Source: Saccharothrix luteola (lineage in GTDB: Bacteria > Actinomycetota > Actinomycetes > Mycobacteriales > Pseudonocardiaceae). Taken from it: a DNA stretch of 43,082 nucleotides. The stretch covers positions 1 through 43,082 of the forward strand of contig NZ_JAJHUO010000056.1 of the NCBI RefSeq assembly GCF_020859565.1, given 5' to 3'. A program made the translations under genes and the position numbers. The notes beneath the pieces were generated by a model. That model saw nothing but the letters and a program-made list of their open reading frames with translations, ran no database searches and had not been told where the DNA came from. Below, in pieces: positions 8,659-17,030 of the stretch. The stretch's first letter is position 1. Each line of letters opens with the position of its first letter.

Positions 8659-8892
8659 ATGCCAGGGCACGCCTACGAACACGTCACGTGGAGCAAGTTC
8701 GTCGAGGCGATGCTGACGGTGGGCTGCACGCAACCGGAGTTCACGGCGGTGTCCGCCGCCAAGCAGCAGTTGGTCGAGCAACTGTCACCGGATCGGACGT
8801 CGCCACTGAGCCAAGCCGACCGGGACCTGGCGGTGACGGCCTATGCCGACGCAACGTTTGGCGCGCGACGCGCCCGGTTCGGGCGACGTTGA
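8659..8892 (+). CDS. small hypothetical protein (77 aa), possibly a remnant
   Basis: An ATG frame with good G/C third positions encodes a probably all-helical protein (WSKFVEAMLTVGC, then FTAVSAAKQQLVEQL and LSQADRDLAVTAYADATFG). I do not recognise the family. No clear ribosome site precedes it, and the frame lies in a region of broken genes, so it may be the tail of a lost larger protein. The size and helical pattern are compatible with the small adaptor domains of conflict proteins, but no family can be named. Confidence 0.4.
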   Translation: MPGHAYEHVTWSKFVEAMLTVGCTQPEFTAVSAAKQQLVEQLSPDRTSPLSQADRDLAVTAYADATFGARRARFGRR

Positions 8893-9075
8893 TCACGTCA
8901 CCCTTCTTCGGAGAGGAGACCGGGCGGGGTCGATGAGGATCACCACGGCGACCACGGCGACCGCTGCCAAGCTGCGGAGCCGAACAGCACTATCCAGGGC
9001 GACCGTGTCACGAGGCTCGCGTGGGAACCGTCCCACCCGGACTGGTCGGTGTCGCTGCGGCGGCCGGGTCGATCG
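8893..9075. other. gap, nothing recognised
   Basis: No gene or site was recognised. Frames through this stretch on either strand lack coding character. Confidence 0.3.
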
Positions 9076-9495
9076 TCAAGGGTGCATCCGGGCGCCCTTG
9101 AGGGCTTTGTCGACCGCGTTGCGCGGGCCGTGCACGCCGATGCCCACGAGGTCCAAGGCGGCACGCGGGACGGCTCGCACCGCGGCCCGGTTGTCCACGT
9201 CGTTGCCGGTGGCGAACAGGTCGGAGGTGAACACCGCCAGCGCCAGGCCCCGCGTGACGACCTTGGTGTGCGCGGTGGTCAGGACTTCCTTGCCGCCGGT
9301 CAGGACGAGCACCGGTTGGCCGAGCATCGGCAGGTACGTCGTGCCGTCCGCGTCCTCGTACGGTTCCCCGACGGCCTCCGGCACGGCCGCGGTGAGGGCG
9401 CCGGCCAGGAAGGCGGTCACGTTCAACGCCTGCCACGGCGCCAGGTCGTCGCGGAGCAGGACGGCGAACTTGGTCTCGAATCGTTCCACCCGCAC
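9076..9495 (-). CDS. DUF2000 family protein
   Basis: The product (about 139 residues) has the DUF2000 layout: FETKFAVLLRDDLAPWQALN near the start, then VTAFLAGALTAAVPE, YLPMLGQPVLVLTG and a C-terminal AAVRAVPRAALDLVGIGVHG. The start was placed at a GTG just before VERFETKF, because the longer frame would run into the divergent regulator gene; a GTG two codons later is equally possible. The family's function is unknown. Only 43 nt separate it from the divergent AraC gene, which makes it that regulator's likely target (inference). Confidence 0.75.
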   Translation of the reverse strand: MRVERFETKFAVLLRDDLAPWQALNVTAFLAGALTAAVPEAVGEPYEDADGTTYLPMLGQPVLVLTGGKEVLTTAHTKVVTRGLALAVFTSDLFATGNDVDNRAAVRAVPRAALDLVGIGVHGPRNAVDKALKGARMHP

Positions 9496-9538
9496 ACCGT
9501 CGCCGAACCGGACGGCGCCCGTCTTGTACGTTCTTGAC

Positions 9539-10348
9539 GTGGGCCCCGACATCGCCGCGTGGCGGCCCGCCGTGCCGGGCATCGCCGAGGTGCTGCACGC
9601 GCGCTTCACCGACCACGCCTACCCGGCGCACACGCACGACGCGTGGACGTTGCTGCTGGTCGACACCGGCACGGTGACCTACGGCCTGGACCACCGCGAG
9701 CACGGCGCGGCGCCCGCGTCGGTCACCCTGCTCCCGCCGCACGTGCCGCACGACGGCCGCAACGCGACCTCCGAGGGCTTCCGCAAGCGGGTCCTCTACC
9801 TCGACACGTCGGTCCTCGGCACGGACCTGGTCGGCGCGGCGGTCGACCACCCCGCGTTCGCCGACCCGGCGCTGCGCCTGCGCGTGCACCAGCTGCACGG
9901 CGTGCTGCACGGCGGCGACGAGTGGGAGGCCGAGTCCAGGTTGGCCCTGGTCCGCGACCGGCTGCACGCCCACCTCACCCGGCGCGCGCCGACGACGCCG
10001 GAGGCCGAGCCCGGCCTGGCCCGCACGTTGCGGGACCTGCTGGACGCCCACGTGACCGACGGCCTCACCCTGTCCGACGCCGCCACGCGGCTGGCCGCCG
10101 CCCCGGAACGCCTGGTCCGCGCGTTCACCCGCGAGTTCGGCCTGCCCCCGCACCGCTACCTGACCGGCCGCCGCGTCGACCTGGCCCGCCGCCTGCTGCT
10201 CGACGGGCTGCCACCGGCCCAGGTCGCACCGGCCGTCGGCTTCTACGACCAGTCCCACCTGACCCGGCACTTCCGCCGGATGCTCGGGACCGCACCGGGC
10301 GCGTACGCGCGATCGGGCACCTCACGCGTGGTCCACGACCGCAGCTGA
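9539..10348 (+). CDS. AraC family transcriptional regulator
   Basis: The 269-residue protein has an N-terminal cupin sensor (HARFTDHAYPAHTHDAWTLL, then TYGLDH and LLPPHVPHDGR). The C-terminus has two helix-turn-helix motifs: LSDAATRLAAAPERLVRAFT and the signature region VGFYDQSHLTRHFRRMLG, followed by TAPGAYA. The start is probably GTG at 9539, with a TTG five codons upstream as alternative. The gene is divergent from the DUF2000 gene with a very short shared promoter, so it likely controls that gene and itself. The inducer cannot be predicted. Confidence 0.85.
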   Translation: MGPDIAAWRPAVPGIAEVLHARFTDHAYPAHTHDAWTLLLVDTGTVTYGLDHREHGAAPASVTLLPPHVPHDGRNATSEGFRKRVLYLDTSVLGTDLVGAAVDHPAFADPALRLRVHQLHGVLHGGDEWEAESRLALVRDRLHAHLTRRAPTTPEAEPGLARTLRDLLDAHVTDGLTLSDAATRLAAAPERLVRAFTREFGLPPHRYLTGRRVDLARRLLLDGLPPAQVAPAVGFYDQSHLTRHFRRMLGTAPGAYARSGTSRVVHDRS

Positions 10349-10394
10349 CGCGGTCACGGATGCGGCCCGGCAACCGGTCCGGTCGGCGGAAGCG

Positions 10395-13300
10395 GTGACC
10401 GCACCGCCATCGCCGCAGTATTGCGGGACCGCGCAGGAGTGCGGTCTGGATGATGCGGGGGTGCGAGTTGGTGACGAGTCCGACGGACCCGAGCCCCCGG
10501 CCGGGAACGGGCGCGCGACCGGCGCCGGGTCGAACGTCGCGACGGCCACGTCGGGCGGTGTGGTCGTCCAGGCGGGTCGGGACGTGAACCTGCGGACCGG
10601 TGAGCCGGTCCGGACGCGGTACCGGCACCAGGTGCTCAGGATCGCGCCGGAGGAGCTGGTCGGTCGCGAGTCGGAGTTGGCCGACCTGGCGGCGTTCTGC
10701 GCCGAGGCGTCGGCCGACGGCTGGTTCCGGTGGCTGAAGGCGGCGGCGTGGGCCGGGAAGTCGGCGTTGCTGTCGTGGTTCGTGGTGAACCCGCCGCCCG
10801 GGGTGCGGGTGGTGTCGTTCTTCGTGACGGCGCAGCTCGCCGACCAGGCCGACCGGGTGGCGTTCGTGGAGAACGTGCTGGAGCAGTTGCTCGCGCTCCT
10901 GGGCGAGCAGATGCCACCGTTCCTGACCCCGGCCACGCGTGAGGCGCACCTGTTGGGGCTCTTGGAGGACGCGGCCTCCCTGTGCGCCGAACGCGGTGAG
11001 CGCCTGGTGCTCGTCGTGGACGGGTTGGACGAGGACCGGGGCGTCACCGCGGGACCGGACTCGCACAGCATCGCCGCCCTGCTCCCGGCTCGCCCGCTGG
11101 AGGGGCTGCGGGTCGTGGTGGCGGGACGGCCCGACCCACCCGTGCCCGACGACGTGCCGGAGGGCCACCCGCTGCGCGACGGCGGGGTCGTCCGGGAGCT
11201 GGAGGTCTCGCCGGAGGCCCGCGCGGTGCGCGCGGAGATGAAGCGCGACCTGAAGCGCCTGCTGGCCGGCCACCCCGAACGGGACCTGCTGGGCCTGGTC
11301 GTCGCCTCGGAAGGAGGGCTGACCGCGGTCGACCTCGCCACGTTGACCGGCACCCTGGCCTGGGAGGTGCGCGAACACCTCGGCACGGCGGCGGGGCGGA
11401 GCTTCACCCGGCGCGACAACGACCTCGCCCCGGGCACGGCCCCGGAGGTGTACCTGCTGGCGCACGGCGACCTGCAGGTCACCGCCGCGGAGATGCTGGG
11501 CGAGGACGCGGTGTCCGCCTACCGGGACGTGGTCCACCGGTGGGCCGCGGGGTACCGGCACCGGGGATGGCCCGCGGAAACGCCGGAGTACCTGCTGCGC
11601 GGCTACCTCTTCATGCTGCTCACCACGGCCGACGTCGGGCAGGCCACCGCCCTGTGCACCGATCCCGCCCGCCACGAACGGCTGTTCGCGCGGACCGGTG
11701 GCGACCGCGCCGCCGTCGCCCAGATCACGGCGACCCTCGACCGCCACGTCACCGGTGAAGACGCGCCCGACCTCAGCGCGGTCGCGCGCCTGGCGGTGCA
11801 CCGCGACCACCTGACCGATCGCACCACCCGCGTGCCGCCGGACGTGCCCAGGCTGTGGGTTCGCATGGGCCGGCCCAACCGCGCGATCTCCTTGGCGTTG
11901 GCGGTCACGGGCGACCACCGGCAGAGCCGGGCGCTCGCGTCGGTCGTGGACGCGCTGGTCGAAGAGGGCCTGCACGACCAAGCTGCGGACACCGCCGCCC
12001 TCATCCCCATCCCCTCCCGCCGCGGCACCACCCTGGTCTCCGTCGCCCGAACGCTCGCCGGTGCCGGAGAGCTCGACAAGGCCACGAAGCTCCTCGACCA
12101 GGCCGTCGACACCGCCCGATCCGTCAACGACCCCGACCACCAGAGCCTGATCCTGGTAGCCGTGGTCGACCTCCTGGTCGAAACCCGCCTGCACGACCGG
12201 GCCGCGGCGACCGCCGCCCTCATCCCGAACCCCTCCCGCCGCGGCACCACCCTGGTCTCCGTGGCCCGATCCCTCGCCGCCACCGGGCAACGCGACCGAG
12301 CCGCGGACCTGCTCGACCGAGCCGTCGACACCGCCCTCTCCCTCGACGGCCCCGACCACCAGAGCCCGATCCTGGCAGCCGCGGTCGAAGCGCTGTTCCA
12401 CAGCGGACTCCACGACCGGGCGATCCGGACGGCCTCCGCGATCACCAACCCCTTCCGCCAGGGCGCCGTGCTGACCTCCGTGGTCAGGTCGCTGCTCAGG
12501 GACCACCTCCACGACCGGGCCGTCGAAGCCGCACGTACCGTCGTCGACGCCGACTGGAAGGGCGCGGCGCTGGTGTCGGTGATCGAGGCGCTGGCGGCGG
12601 AAGGCTTGCACGCGCGGGTCCAGGACCTCTTGGACGAGGTCACCCAGGCCGTCCGCGCCATGCCCAGCCCGCACCAGCGGAACACCGCGTTCGTGTCGAT
12701 GGCCAGGGCGCTCGCCACCGCCCACCAGGACGACCGGGAGTCCGCGACCGCCCCCGCGCTCGCCGACTCGAAGCAGCCGTCCCGGCAGGACCTGCACGAG
12801 CGGACCGCCCTCGCGCACGCTTCGCCGGGGTCCACCATGGAGTCGGTGGTCGAGACGCTGACCGCCGCCGGCCACCACGACCGGGCGGCGGAGACCGCTC
12901 GCTCGATCACCGATCCGGCCGGGCGGCGAGCGGCCCTGGTGTCCGTCGCGGAGGCCCTGCTCGAGGCCGAGCGGCACGACGAGGCGGAGTACGCCATCGA
13001 GTCCACCACCGACCGCTACCGGCGCAACGCGGCGCTGGCGTCCGCGGCCAAGGCGCTGGCGGACGCAGGACTCCCCGAGCGCGCCTTGGAGACCGGCCGC
13101 TTGATCGTCGCGCGGCACGAGGCCGCCCCGGTCGTCGCGTCGTTGGTCGAAGCGGGCATGTACGACCACGCCGTGGAGGTCGCGTTCGACGCGAACGACG
13201 GCTCGGTGCTGGTCTCGGTCGGCCGGACGCTGGTCGAAGCCGGCCGGTGCGCGGTGGCCGTCGAGGTCGCCCGACTGATCGCCGACCCCGACCAGCGGGA

Positions 13301-15170
13301 CCTGCTCCTGACCGCGGTGGCCAAGGGGTTGGTCCAGGCCGGCCTGGACCACCTGGCCCTGGACACGGCTGCCCGGTCGATCACCGACGACTACCGCAAG
13401 GTCTTGGCCTTGGTCCCGATCGCCAAGGCGTTCGCCGAGGACGGCGTCCGTGACCAAGTGGACGAGGTCGTCGACGAGACCGTCCGCGCGGCGCGGTCGA
13501 TCACCGACGCCTACCGGCGGAGTTGGTCGTTGGTGCTGGTCGTCAGGATGCTGGCCGCGCACGGGCGGCACGGCCGCGCCGAGGTGCTCGTGCACGACAT
13601 CGTCGCCGCCGCCAACGCCGTGGACGACGTCGAACTGCAGGGCCTGGCCCTGGAATCGGCGGCCAACGCGCTGGTCGAAAGCGGTCTGCACGAGCAGGCG
13701 ATCGAGGTCACGCGGTCGATCGCCAATCCGGAGCTGCGGGCTTCAGAGCTGGTGACGCTGGCGGAAGGGCTGTACGGAACGGGTTTCCAGGACCGGGCCG
13801 AAGACCTCGTGGACGAAGCCGTCCAGGTCGCGCACACGGCCGACGACCTGATCCAGGACGGCCGGGCGTTGATGGCGCTCGCCTGGGTGCTGGCCAGGGC
13901 CGGGCACCCCGACCAGGCGGTCGGCGCGGTCGACCTGATCACCGATCACGACCGCCGGGCCTGGGCGCTGGTGTCGGTGGCGAAGGGGTTGGTCGAGGCA
14001 GGCCTGCTCGACCGGGCCGGAGACCTCGCCGAGGAGGTCGTCACGGCGGCGCGGTCGATCACGGACCCCTACCGGCGGACTTCGGCGCTGGCGGTGGCCG
14101 CCGGCGTCCTGCACGCCCTCGGCCGTCGTGACCGAGCCCGGCGCCTCGTCGACGCGGTCCTGTGGCCCGCTCAGTCGGTCGACGACCGCGACCTGCGCGG
14201 CTCGGAGCTGGTGGCGGTCGTCGAAGCGCTGGCCGAAGGTGGCCTGCACGACCTCGCGGTGGAAACCGTCGCCCCGATCACCCACCGCCACCAGCGCGAT
14301 TCGGCCCTCGCCGCAGTGGCCAAGGGACTCGCCAGGGCGGGCACGCACGACCGGGCGGTCGAGATCGCGTCCCTGATCGTCGACGCCCAGCGGCGGAGCT
14401 GGTCGCTGCTGTCGGTGGTCGAAGCACTGGTCGAGGCAGGGCGGCACGACCGGGCGACCGCGGTCGCCCGGTCGATCCCCCGACCGCACCAGCGGGGGCT
14501 CGCGATCGCGGGACTGACCGAACGCCTCGTCGGCACGGACCGCGAAGACCGTGTCGGTGACCTGGTCGAAGAACTCGTCAAGGCCGCCGACGAGACCACC
14601 GGCCCGGGCCACCAGGCGCTGTCTCTGGCCGCGGCGTCGAAGGCGATGGCCCTGATCGGCCGCCACGACCGGGCCGAGGACCTGCTGGACCGGGCCGAGG
14701 TGGCGATGCGCGGCATCGACAGCTGGTACGACCGGAACTCGGCGCTGGCCGCGATTGCCACCGCGCTCGCCGCAGGAGGGCACGACGACCGGGCCGGGCA
14801 GACCGTCGAGTCGATCACCGACCCCGACCAGCGCGCTTCGGCGCTGGCGGCGTTGGCCGAGGCCCTGGCCACCTGCGGGCGCCACGACCGGGCGCTGGAG
14901 GTGATCGACTCCATGGTCGACCCGGACCAGCGGTGCCGAACCACGATGCGGCTGGCCCGCCTGGTCCGGGACACCGCTCCGGCCACCGCCCGACGCCTGG
15001 CCGCCCTCGCCCTGCGGATCGCGCACTGGAGCACGGCGGGCGCCGATCTCTGCCACGTGTCCGAGCCGACCGCGCTGGCCATGATCGACGAGGTCACCGC
15101 GCTCACCGGAGCGGGGACGGGTCGGCCATCACCGGACGAAGCCACCGGCCAGTACGCCCTCTTCGAGTAG
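10395..15170 (+). CDS. giant STAND-like NTPase with about 30 C-terminal helical repeats
   Basis: The 1591-residue product starts with a low-complexity leader containing SGGVVVQAGRDVNL (about 53-66). That beta motif is common at the front of actinobacterial conflict NTPases. The NTPase follows (about 88-400): ELVGRESELADL, a Walker A that lacks its first glycine (AAAWAGKSALL, about 116-125) and Walker B LVLVVDGLDED (about 204-214). From about 490 to 1560 there are tandem ~33-35-residue helical units of the form HDRAxxxARSITDPxxRxxALxSVAKALxEAGL. These probably form a ligand- or partner-binding solenoid. GTG 10395 is preceded by GGCGGA; GTG 10461 is the main alternative. No effector domain is visible, so a separate partner would be expected. 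Confidence 0.75.
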   Translation: MTAPPSPQYCGTAQECGLDDAGVRVGDESDGPEPPAGNGRATGAGSNVATATSGGVVVQAGRDVNLRTGEPVRTRYRHQVLRIAPEELVGRESELADLAAFCAEASADGWFRWLKAAAWAGKSALLSWFVVNPPPGVRVVSFFVTAQLADQADRVAFVENVLEQLLALLGEQMPPFLTPATREAHLLGLLEDAASLCAERGERLVLVVDGLDEDRGVTAGPDSHSIAALLPARPLEGLRVVVAGRPDPPVPDDVPEGHPLRDGGVVRELEVSPEARAVRAEMKRDLKRLLAGHPERDLLGLVVASEGGLTAVDLATLTGTLAWEVREHLGTAAGRSFTRRDNDLAPGTAPEVYLLAHGDLQVTAAEMLGEDAVSAYRDVVHRWAAGYRHRGWPAETPEYLLRGYLFMLLTTADVGQATALCTDPARHERLFARTGGDRAAVAQITATLDRHVTGEDAPDLSAVARLAVHRDHLTDRTTRVPPDVPRLWVRMGRPNRAISLALAVTGDHRQSRALASVVDALVEEGLHDQAADTAALIPIPSRRGTTLVSVARTLAGAGELDKATKLLDQAVDTARSVNDPDHQSLILVAVVDLLVETRLHDRAAATAALIPNPSRRGTTLVSVARSLAATGQRDRAADLLDRAVDTALSLDGPDHQSPILAAAVEALFHSGLHDRAIRTASAITNPFRQGAVLTSVVRSLLRDHLHDRAVEAARTVVDADWKGAALVSVIEALAAEGLHARVQDLLDEVTQAVRAMPSPHQRNTAFVSMARALATAHQDDRESATAPALADSKQPSRQDLHERTALAHASPGSTMESVVETLTAAGHHDRAAETARSITDPAGRRAALVSVAEALLEAERHDEAEYAIESTTDRYRRNAALASAAKALADAGLPERALETGRLIVARHEAAPVVASLVEAGMYDHAVEVAFDANDGSVLVSVGRTLVEAGRCAVAVEVARLIADPDQRDLLLTAVAKGLVQAGLDHLALDTAARSITDDYRKVLALVPIAKAFAEDGVRDQVDEVVDETVRAARSITDAYRRSWSLVLVVRMLAAHGRHGRAEVLVHDIVAAANAVDDVELQGLALESAANALVESGLHEQAIEVTRSIANPELRASELVTLAEGLYGTGFQDRAEDLVDEAVQVAHTADDLIQDGRALMALAWVLARAGHPDQAVGAVDLITDHDRRAWALVSVAKGLVEAGLLDRAGDLAEEVVTAARSITDPYRRTSALAVAAGVLHALGRRDRARRLVDAVLWPAQSVDDRDLRGSELVAVVEALAEGGLHDLAVETVAPITHRHQRDSALAAVAKGLARAGTHDRAVEIASLIVDAQRRSWSLLSVVEALVEAGRHDRATAVARSIPRPHQRGLAIAGLTERLVGTDREDRVGDLVEELVKAADETTGPGHQALSLAAASKAMALIGRHDRAEDLLDRAEVAMRGIDSWYDRNSALAAIATALAAGGHDDRAGQTVESITDPDQRASALAALAEALATCGRHDRALEVIDSMVDPDQRCRTTMRLARLVRDTAPATARRLAALALRIAHWSTAGADLCHVSEPTALAMIDEVTALTGAGTGRPSPDEATGQYALFE
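10413..10426. promoter_or_regulatory. short hairpin/operator-like repeat at the 5' end of the NTPase gene
   Basis: CCGCA-gtat-TGCGG is a perfect 5-bp inverted repeat with a 4-nt loop. It lies 18 nt inside the longest form of the gene, but it would sit upstream if translation starts at GTG 10461. That makes it either a regulator site or coincidence. Confidence 0.3.
12000..15000 (+). repeat. tandem ~100-bp coding repeats of the NTPase solenoid
   Basis: The DNA repeats a unit of about 100 bp encoding (gl)HDRA-x(3)-ARSI-xD-x(3)-R-x(2)-AL-x-SVA-x-AL-x-EA. Near-identical neighbours are visible at the start. The units at about 12001 and about 12223 share PSRRGTTLVSVAR at the protein level, and the DNA CTCCCGCCGCGGCACCACCC appears in both. 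This suggests recent unit duplication, with older units more diverged. Borders are approximate. Confidence 0.7.
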
Positions 15171-15265
15171 GTCCCGCGCCAAAGCCCCCGAACGGGCGAT
15201 GCCGCCGCCGGCGCGGCCTGCGTACATTCGACCGGATCGGTGATTTCCTCACTGTAGGAGAGCGC

Positions 15266-17026
15266 ATGAGGAAAATCTTCAACCGGCGACGGGTGCTCGT
15301 CGGGCTGGCGGCCCTGCTGGTCGGCTCCGCCCCGGCGGTGGCGGCGGCCGGCACCGGTGACGTCGTGGCGGACGCGGTGCGGCGGATGAGCCTGGAGGAG
15401 AAGGTCGGCCAGCTGTTCGTCACCTACGCCTACGGCGCGACGGTCGACGCGTCCGACCCGGCCTCGGTGGCCGCCAACCGGCGGCAGCACGGCGTGGACA
15501 ACGCCGAACAGCTGATCCGGAAGTACCACCTCGGCGGCATCGTCTACTTCGCGTGGTCCGGCAACACGGCCAACCCCGCGCAGGTCGCGGCGCTGTCCAA
15601 CGGCATCCAGCGGGTGTCGGCGATCCCCGCCCTGATCAGCACCGACCAGGAGTACGGCGTGGTGTCGCGGATCGGGGAGCCGGTCACGCCGTTCCCCGGC
15701 AACATGGCGCTCGGCGCGGCCCGCGACCCGGAGGCGGCGGGCGAGGCGGCCCTGATCGCCGGGCGGGAACTGCGCGCGATGGGCGTCAACCAGGACTTCG
15801 CGCCGGTCGCCGACGTCAACGTCAACGCGCTCAACCCGGTGATCGGCGTCCGCTCGTTCGCCGAGGACCCCGAGCTGACGGCCCAGTTGGTCGAGGCTCA
15901 GGTCCGGGGGTACGAGCGGGGTGGTGTGTCGGCGACCGCGAAGCACTTCCCCGGGCACGGCGACACCGCCGTGGACAGCCACACCGGCCTGCCCGTGATC
16001 GGGCACAGCCGCGAGGACTGGGAACGGCTGGACGCGCCGCCGTTCCGCCGCGCGATCGCCGCCGGCATCGACTCGATCATGACCGCGCACATCGTGGTGC
16101 CCGCGCTCGACCCGTCCGGCGATCCGGCCACGCTCTCCCGGCCGATCATCACCGGCGTCCTGCGCGACCGGCTCGGCTACGAGGGCGTGGTGATCACCGA
16201 CTCGCTCGGGATGGCCGGTGTGCGGCAGGAGTACGGCGACGACCGCGTGCCCGTGCTGGCCCTGAAGGCCGGCGTCGACCAGTTGCTGATGCCGCCGGAC
16301 ATCGACCTCGCGTTCAACGCGGTGCTGGCGGCGGTGCGCGACGGCGAGCTCACCGAACAGCGCATCGACCAGTCGGTCCGCCGGATCCTGCGGATGAAGG
16401 CGAAGCGCGGCCTGTTCGACGACCCGTTCGTCGACCCGGCGAGGCTGCCGGAGGTCGTCGGGACGGCCCCGAACAAGCAGGCGGCGCAGCGGATCACGGA
16501 CCGGACCACGACGCTCGTGCGCAACGCGGTCCTGCCCCTGCGCACGCCACCGGCAACGGTGTTCGCCACCGGCTGGGGCACGACCGCCGACCCGGTGCCG
16601 CACCGGCTCGCCGACGCCGTCGGCCGCCGTTCGGCGACGACGAGCGCCCTGGTCACCGGCGCGAACCCGAACCAGGCGACGATCGACCGCGCGGTCGCCG
16701 GTTCCACCGCCGCCGACCTGACGATCGTCGCGACCAACAAGGCGTGGACCGACGTCGGCCAGCAGAACCTGGTGAAGGCGCTGCTGGCCACCGGGAAACC
16801 GGTCGTCGTCATCGCGGTCCGGGACCCGTACGACATCGCGTACTTCCCGGAAGCCCAGACCTACCTGGCGACCTACTCCTACACCGCGGTCTCGGTGGAG
16901 TCGGCGGTGCGGGTGCTGTACGGGGAACGGGCCCCGACAGGGAAGCTGCCCGTCACGATCCCGGTCGCGAACGACCCCTCGACCGCGCTGCACCCGTTCG
17001 GCCACGGCCTGACCTGGGAGGGCTGA
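15266..17026 (+). CDS. secreted GH3 beta-N-acetylhexosaminidase (NagZ-like)
   Basis: The 586-residue protein has an N-terminal export signal (RKIFNRRRVLVGLAALLVG, cleavage after VAAA). A TIM-barrel GH3 domain follows with the NagZ-type loop KHFPGHGDTAVDSHTGLP, which holds the Asp-His general-acid dyad, and the nucleophile Asp in GVVITDSLGM. A C-terminal alpha/beta sandwich extends past residue 400. Such enzymes remove GlcNAc from wall fragments or chitin oligomers, here outside the membrane. TAGGAG lies 5 nt before the ATG. The next gene starts 4 nt after the stop, so the two form an operon whose probable theme is peptidoglycan-fragment turnover (inference). Confidence 0.9.
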   Translation: MRKIFNRRRVLVGLAALLVGSAPAVAAAGTGDVVADAVRRMSLEEKVGQLFVTYAYGATVDASDPASVAANRRQHGVDNAEQLIRKYHLGGIVYFAWSGNTANPAQVAALSNGIQRVSAIPALISTDQEYGVVSRIGEPVTPFPGNMALGAARDPEAAGEAALIAGRELRAMGVNQDFAPVADVNVNALNPVIGVRSFAEDPELTAQLVEAQVRGYERGGVSATAKHFPGHGDTAVDSHTGLPVIGHSREDWERLDAPPFRRAIAAGIDSIMTAHIVVPALDPSGDPATLSRPIITGVLRDRLGYEGVVITDSLGMAGVRQEYGDDRVPVLALKAGVDQLLMPPDIDLAFNAVLAAVRDGELTEQRIDQSVRRILRMKAKRGLFDDPFVDPARLPEVVGTAPNKQAAQRITDRTTTLVRNAVLPLRTPPATVFATGWGTTADPVPHRLADAVGRRSATTSALVTGANPNQATIDRAVAGSTAADLTIVATNKAWTDVGQQNLVKALLATGKPVVVIAVRDPYDIAYFPEAQTYLATYSYTAVSVESAVRVLYGERAPTGKLPVTIPVANDPSTALHPFGHGLTWEG

Positions 17027-17030
17027 CCCG

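Noticed and set aside
10125..13691. 1188-residue open frame antisense to the big NTPase
   Set aside because: It mirrors the repeats of the sense gene, has no domain, and arises because high-GC DNA rarely has stops on the opposite strand.
12000..15000. a CRISPR-like repeat array
   Set aside because: The repeats are in-frame coding units about 100 bp long that vary in sequence, with no spacers.
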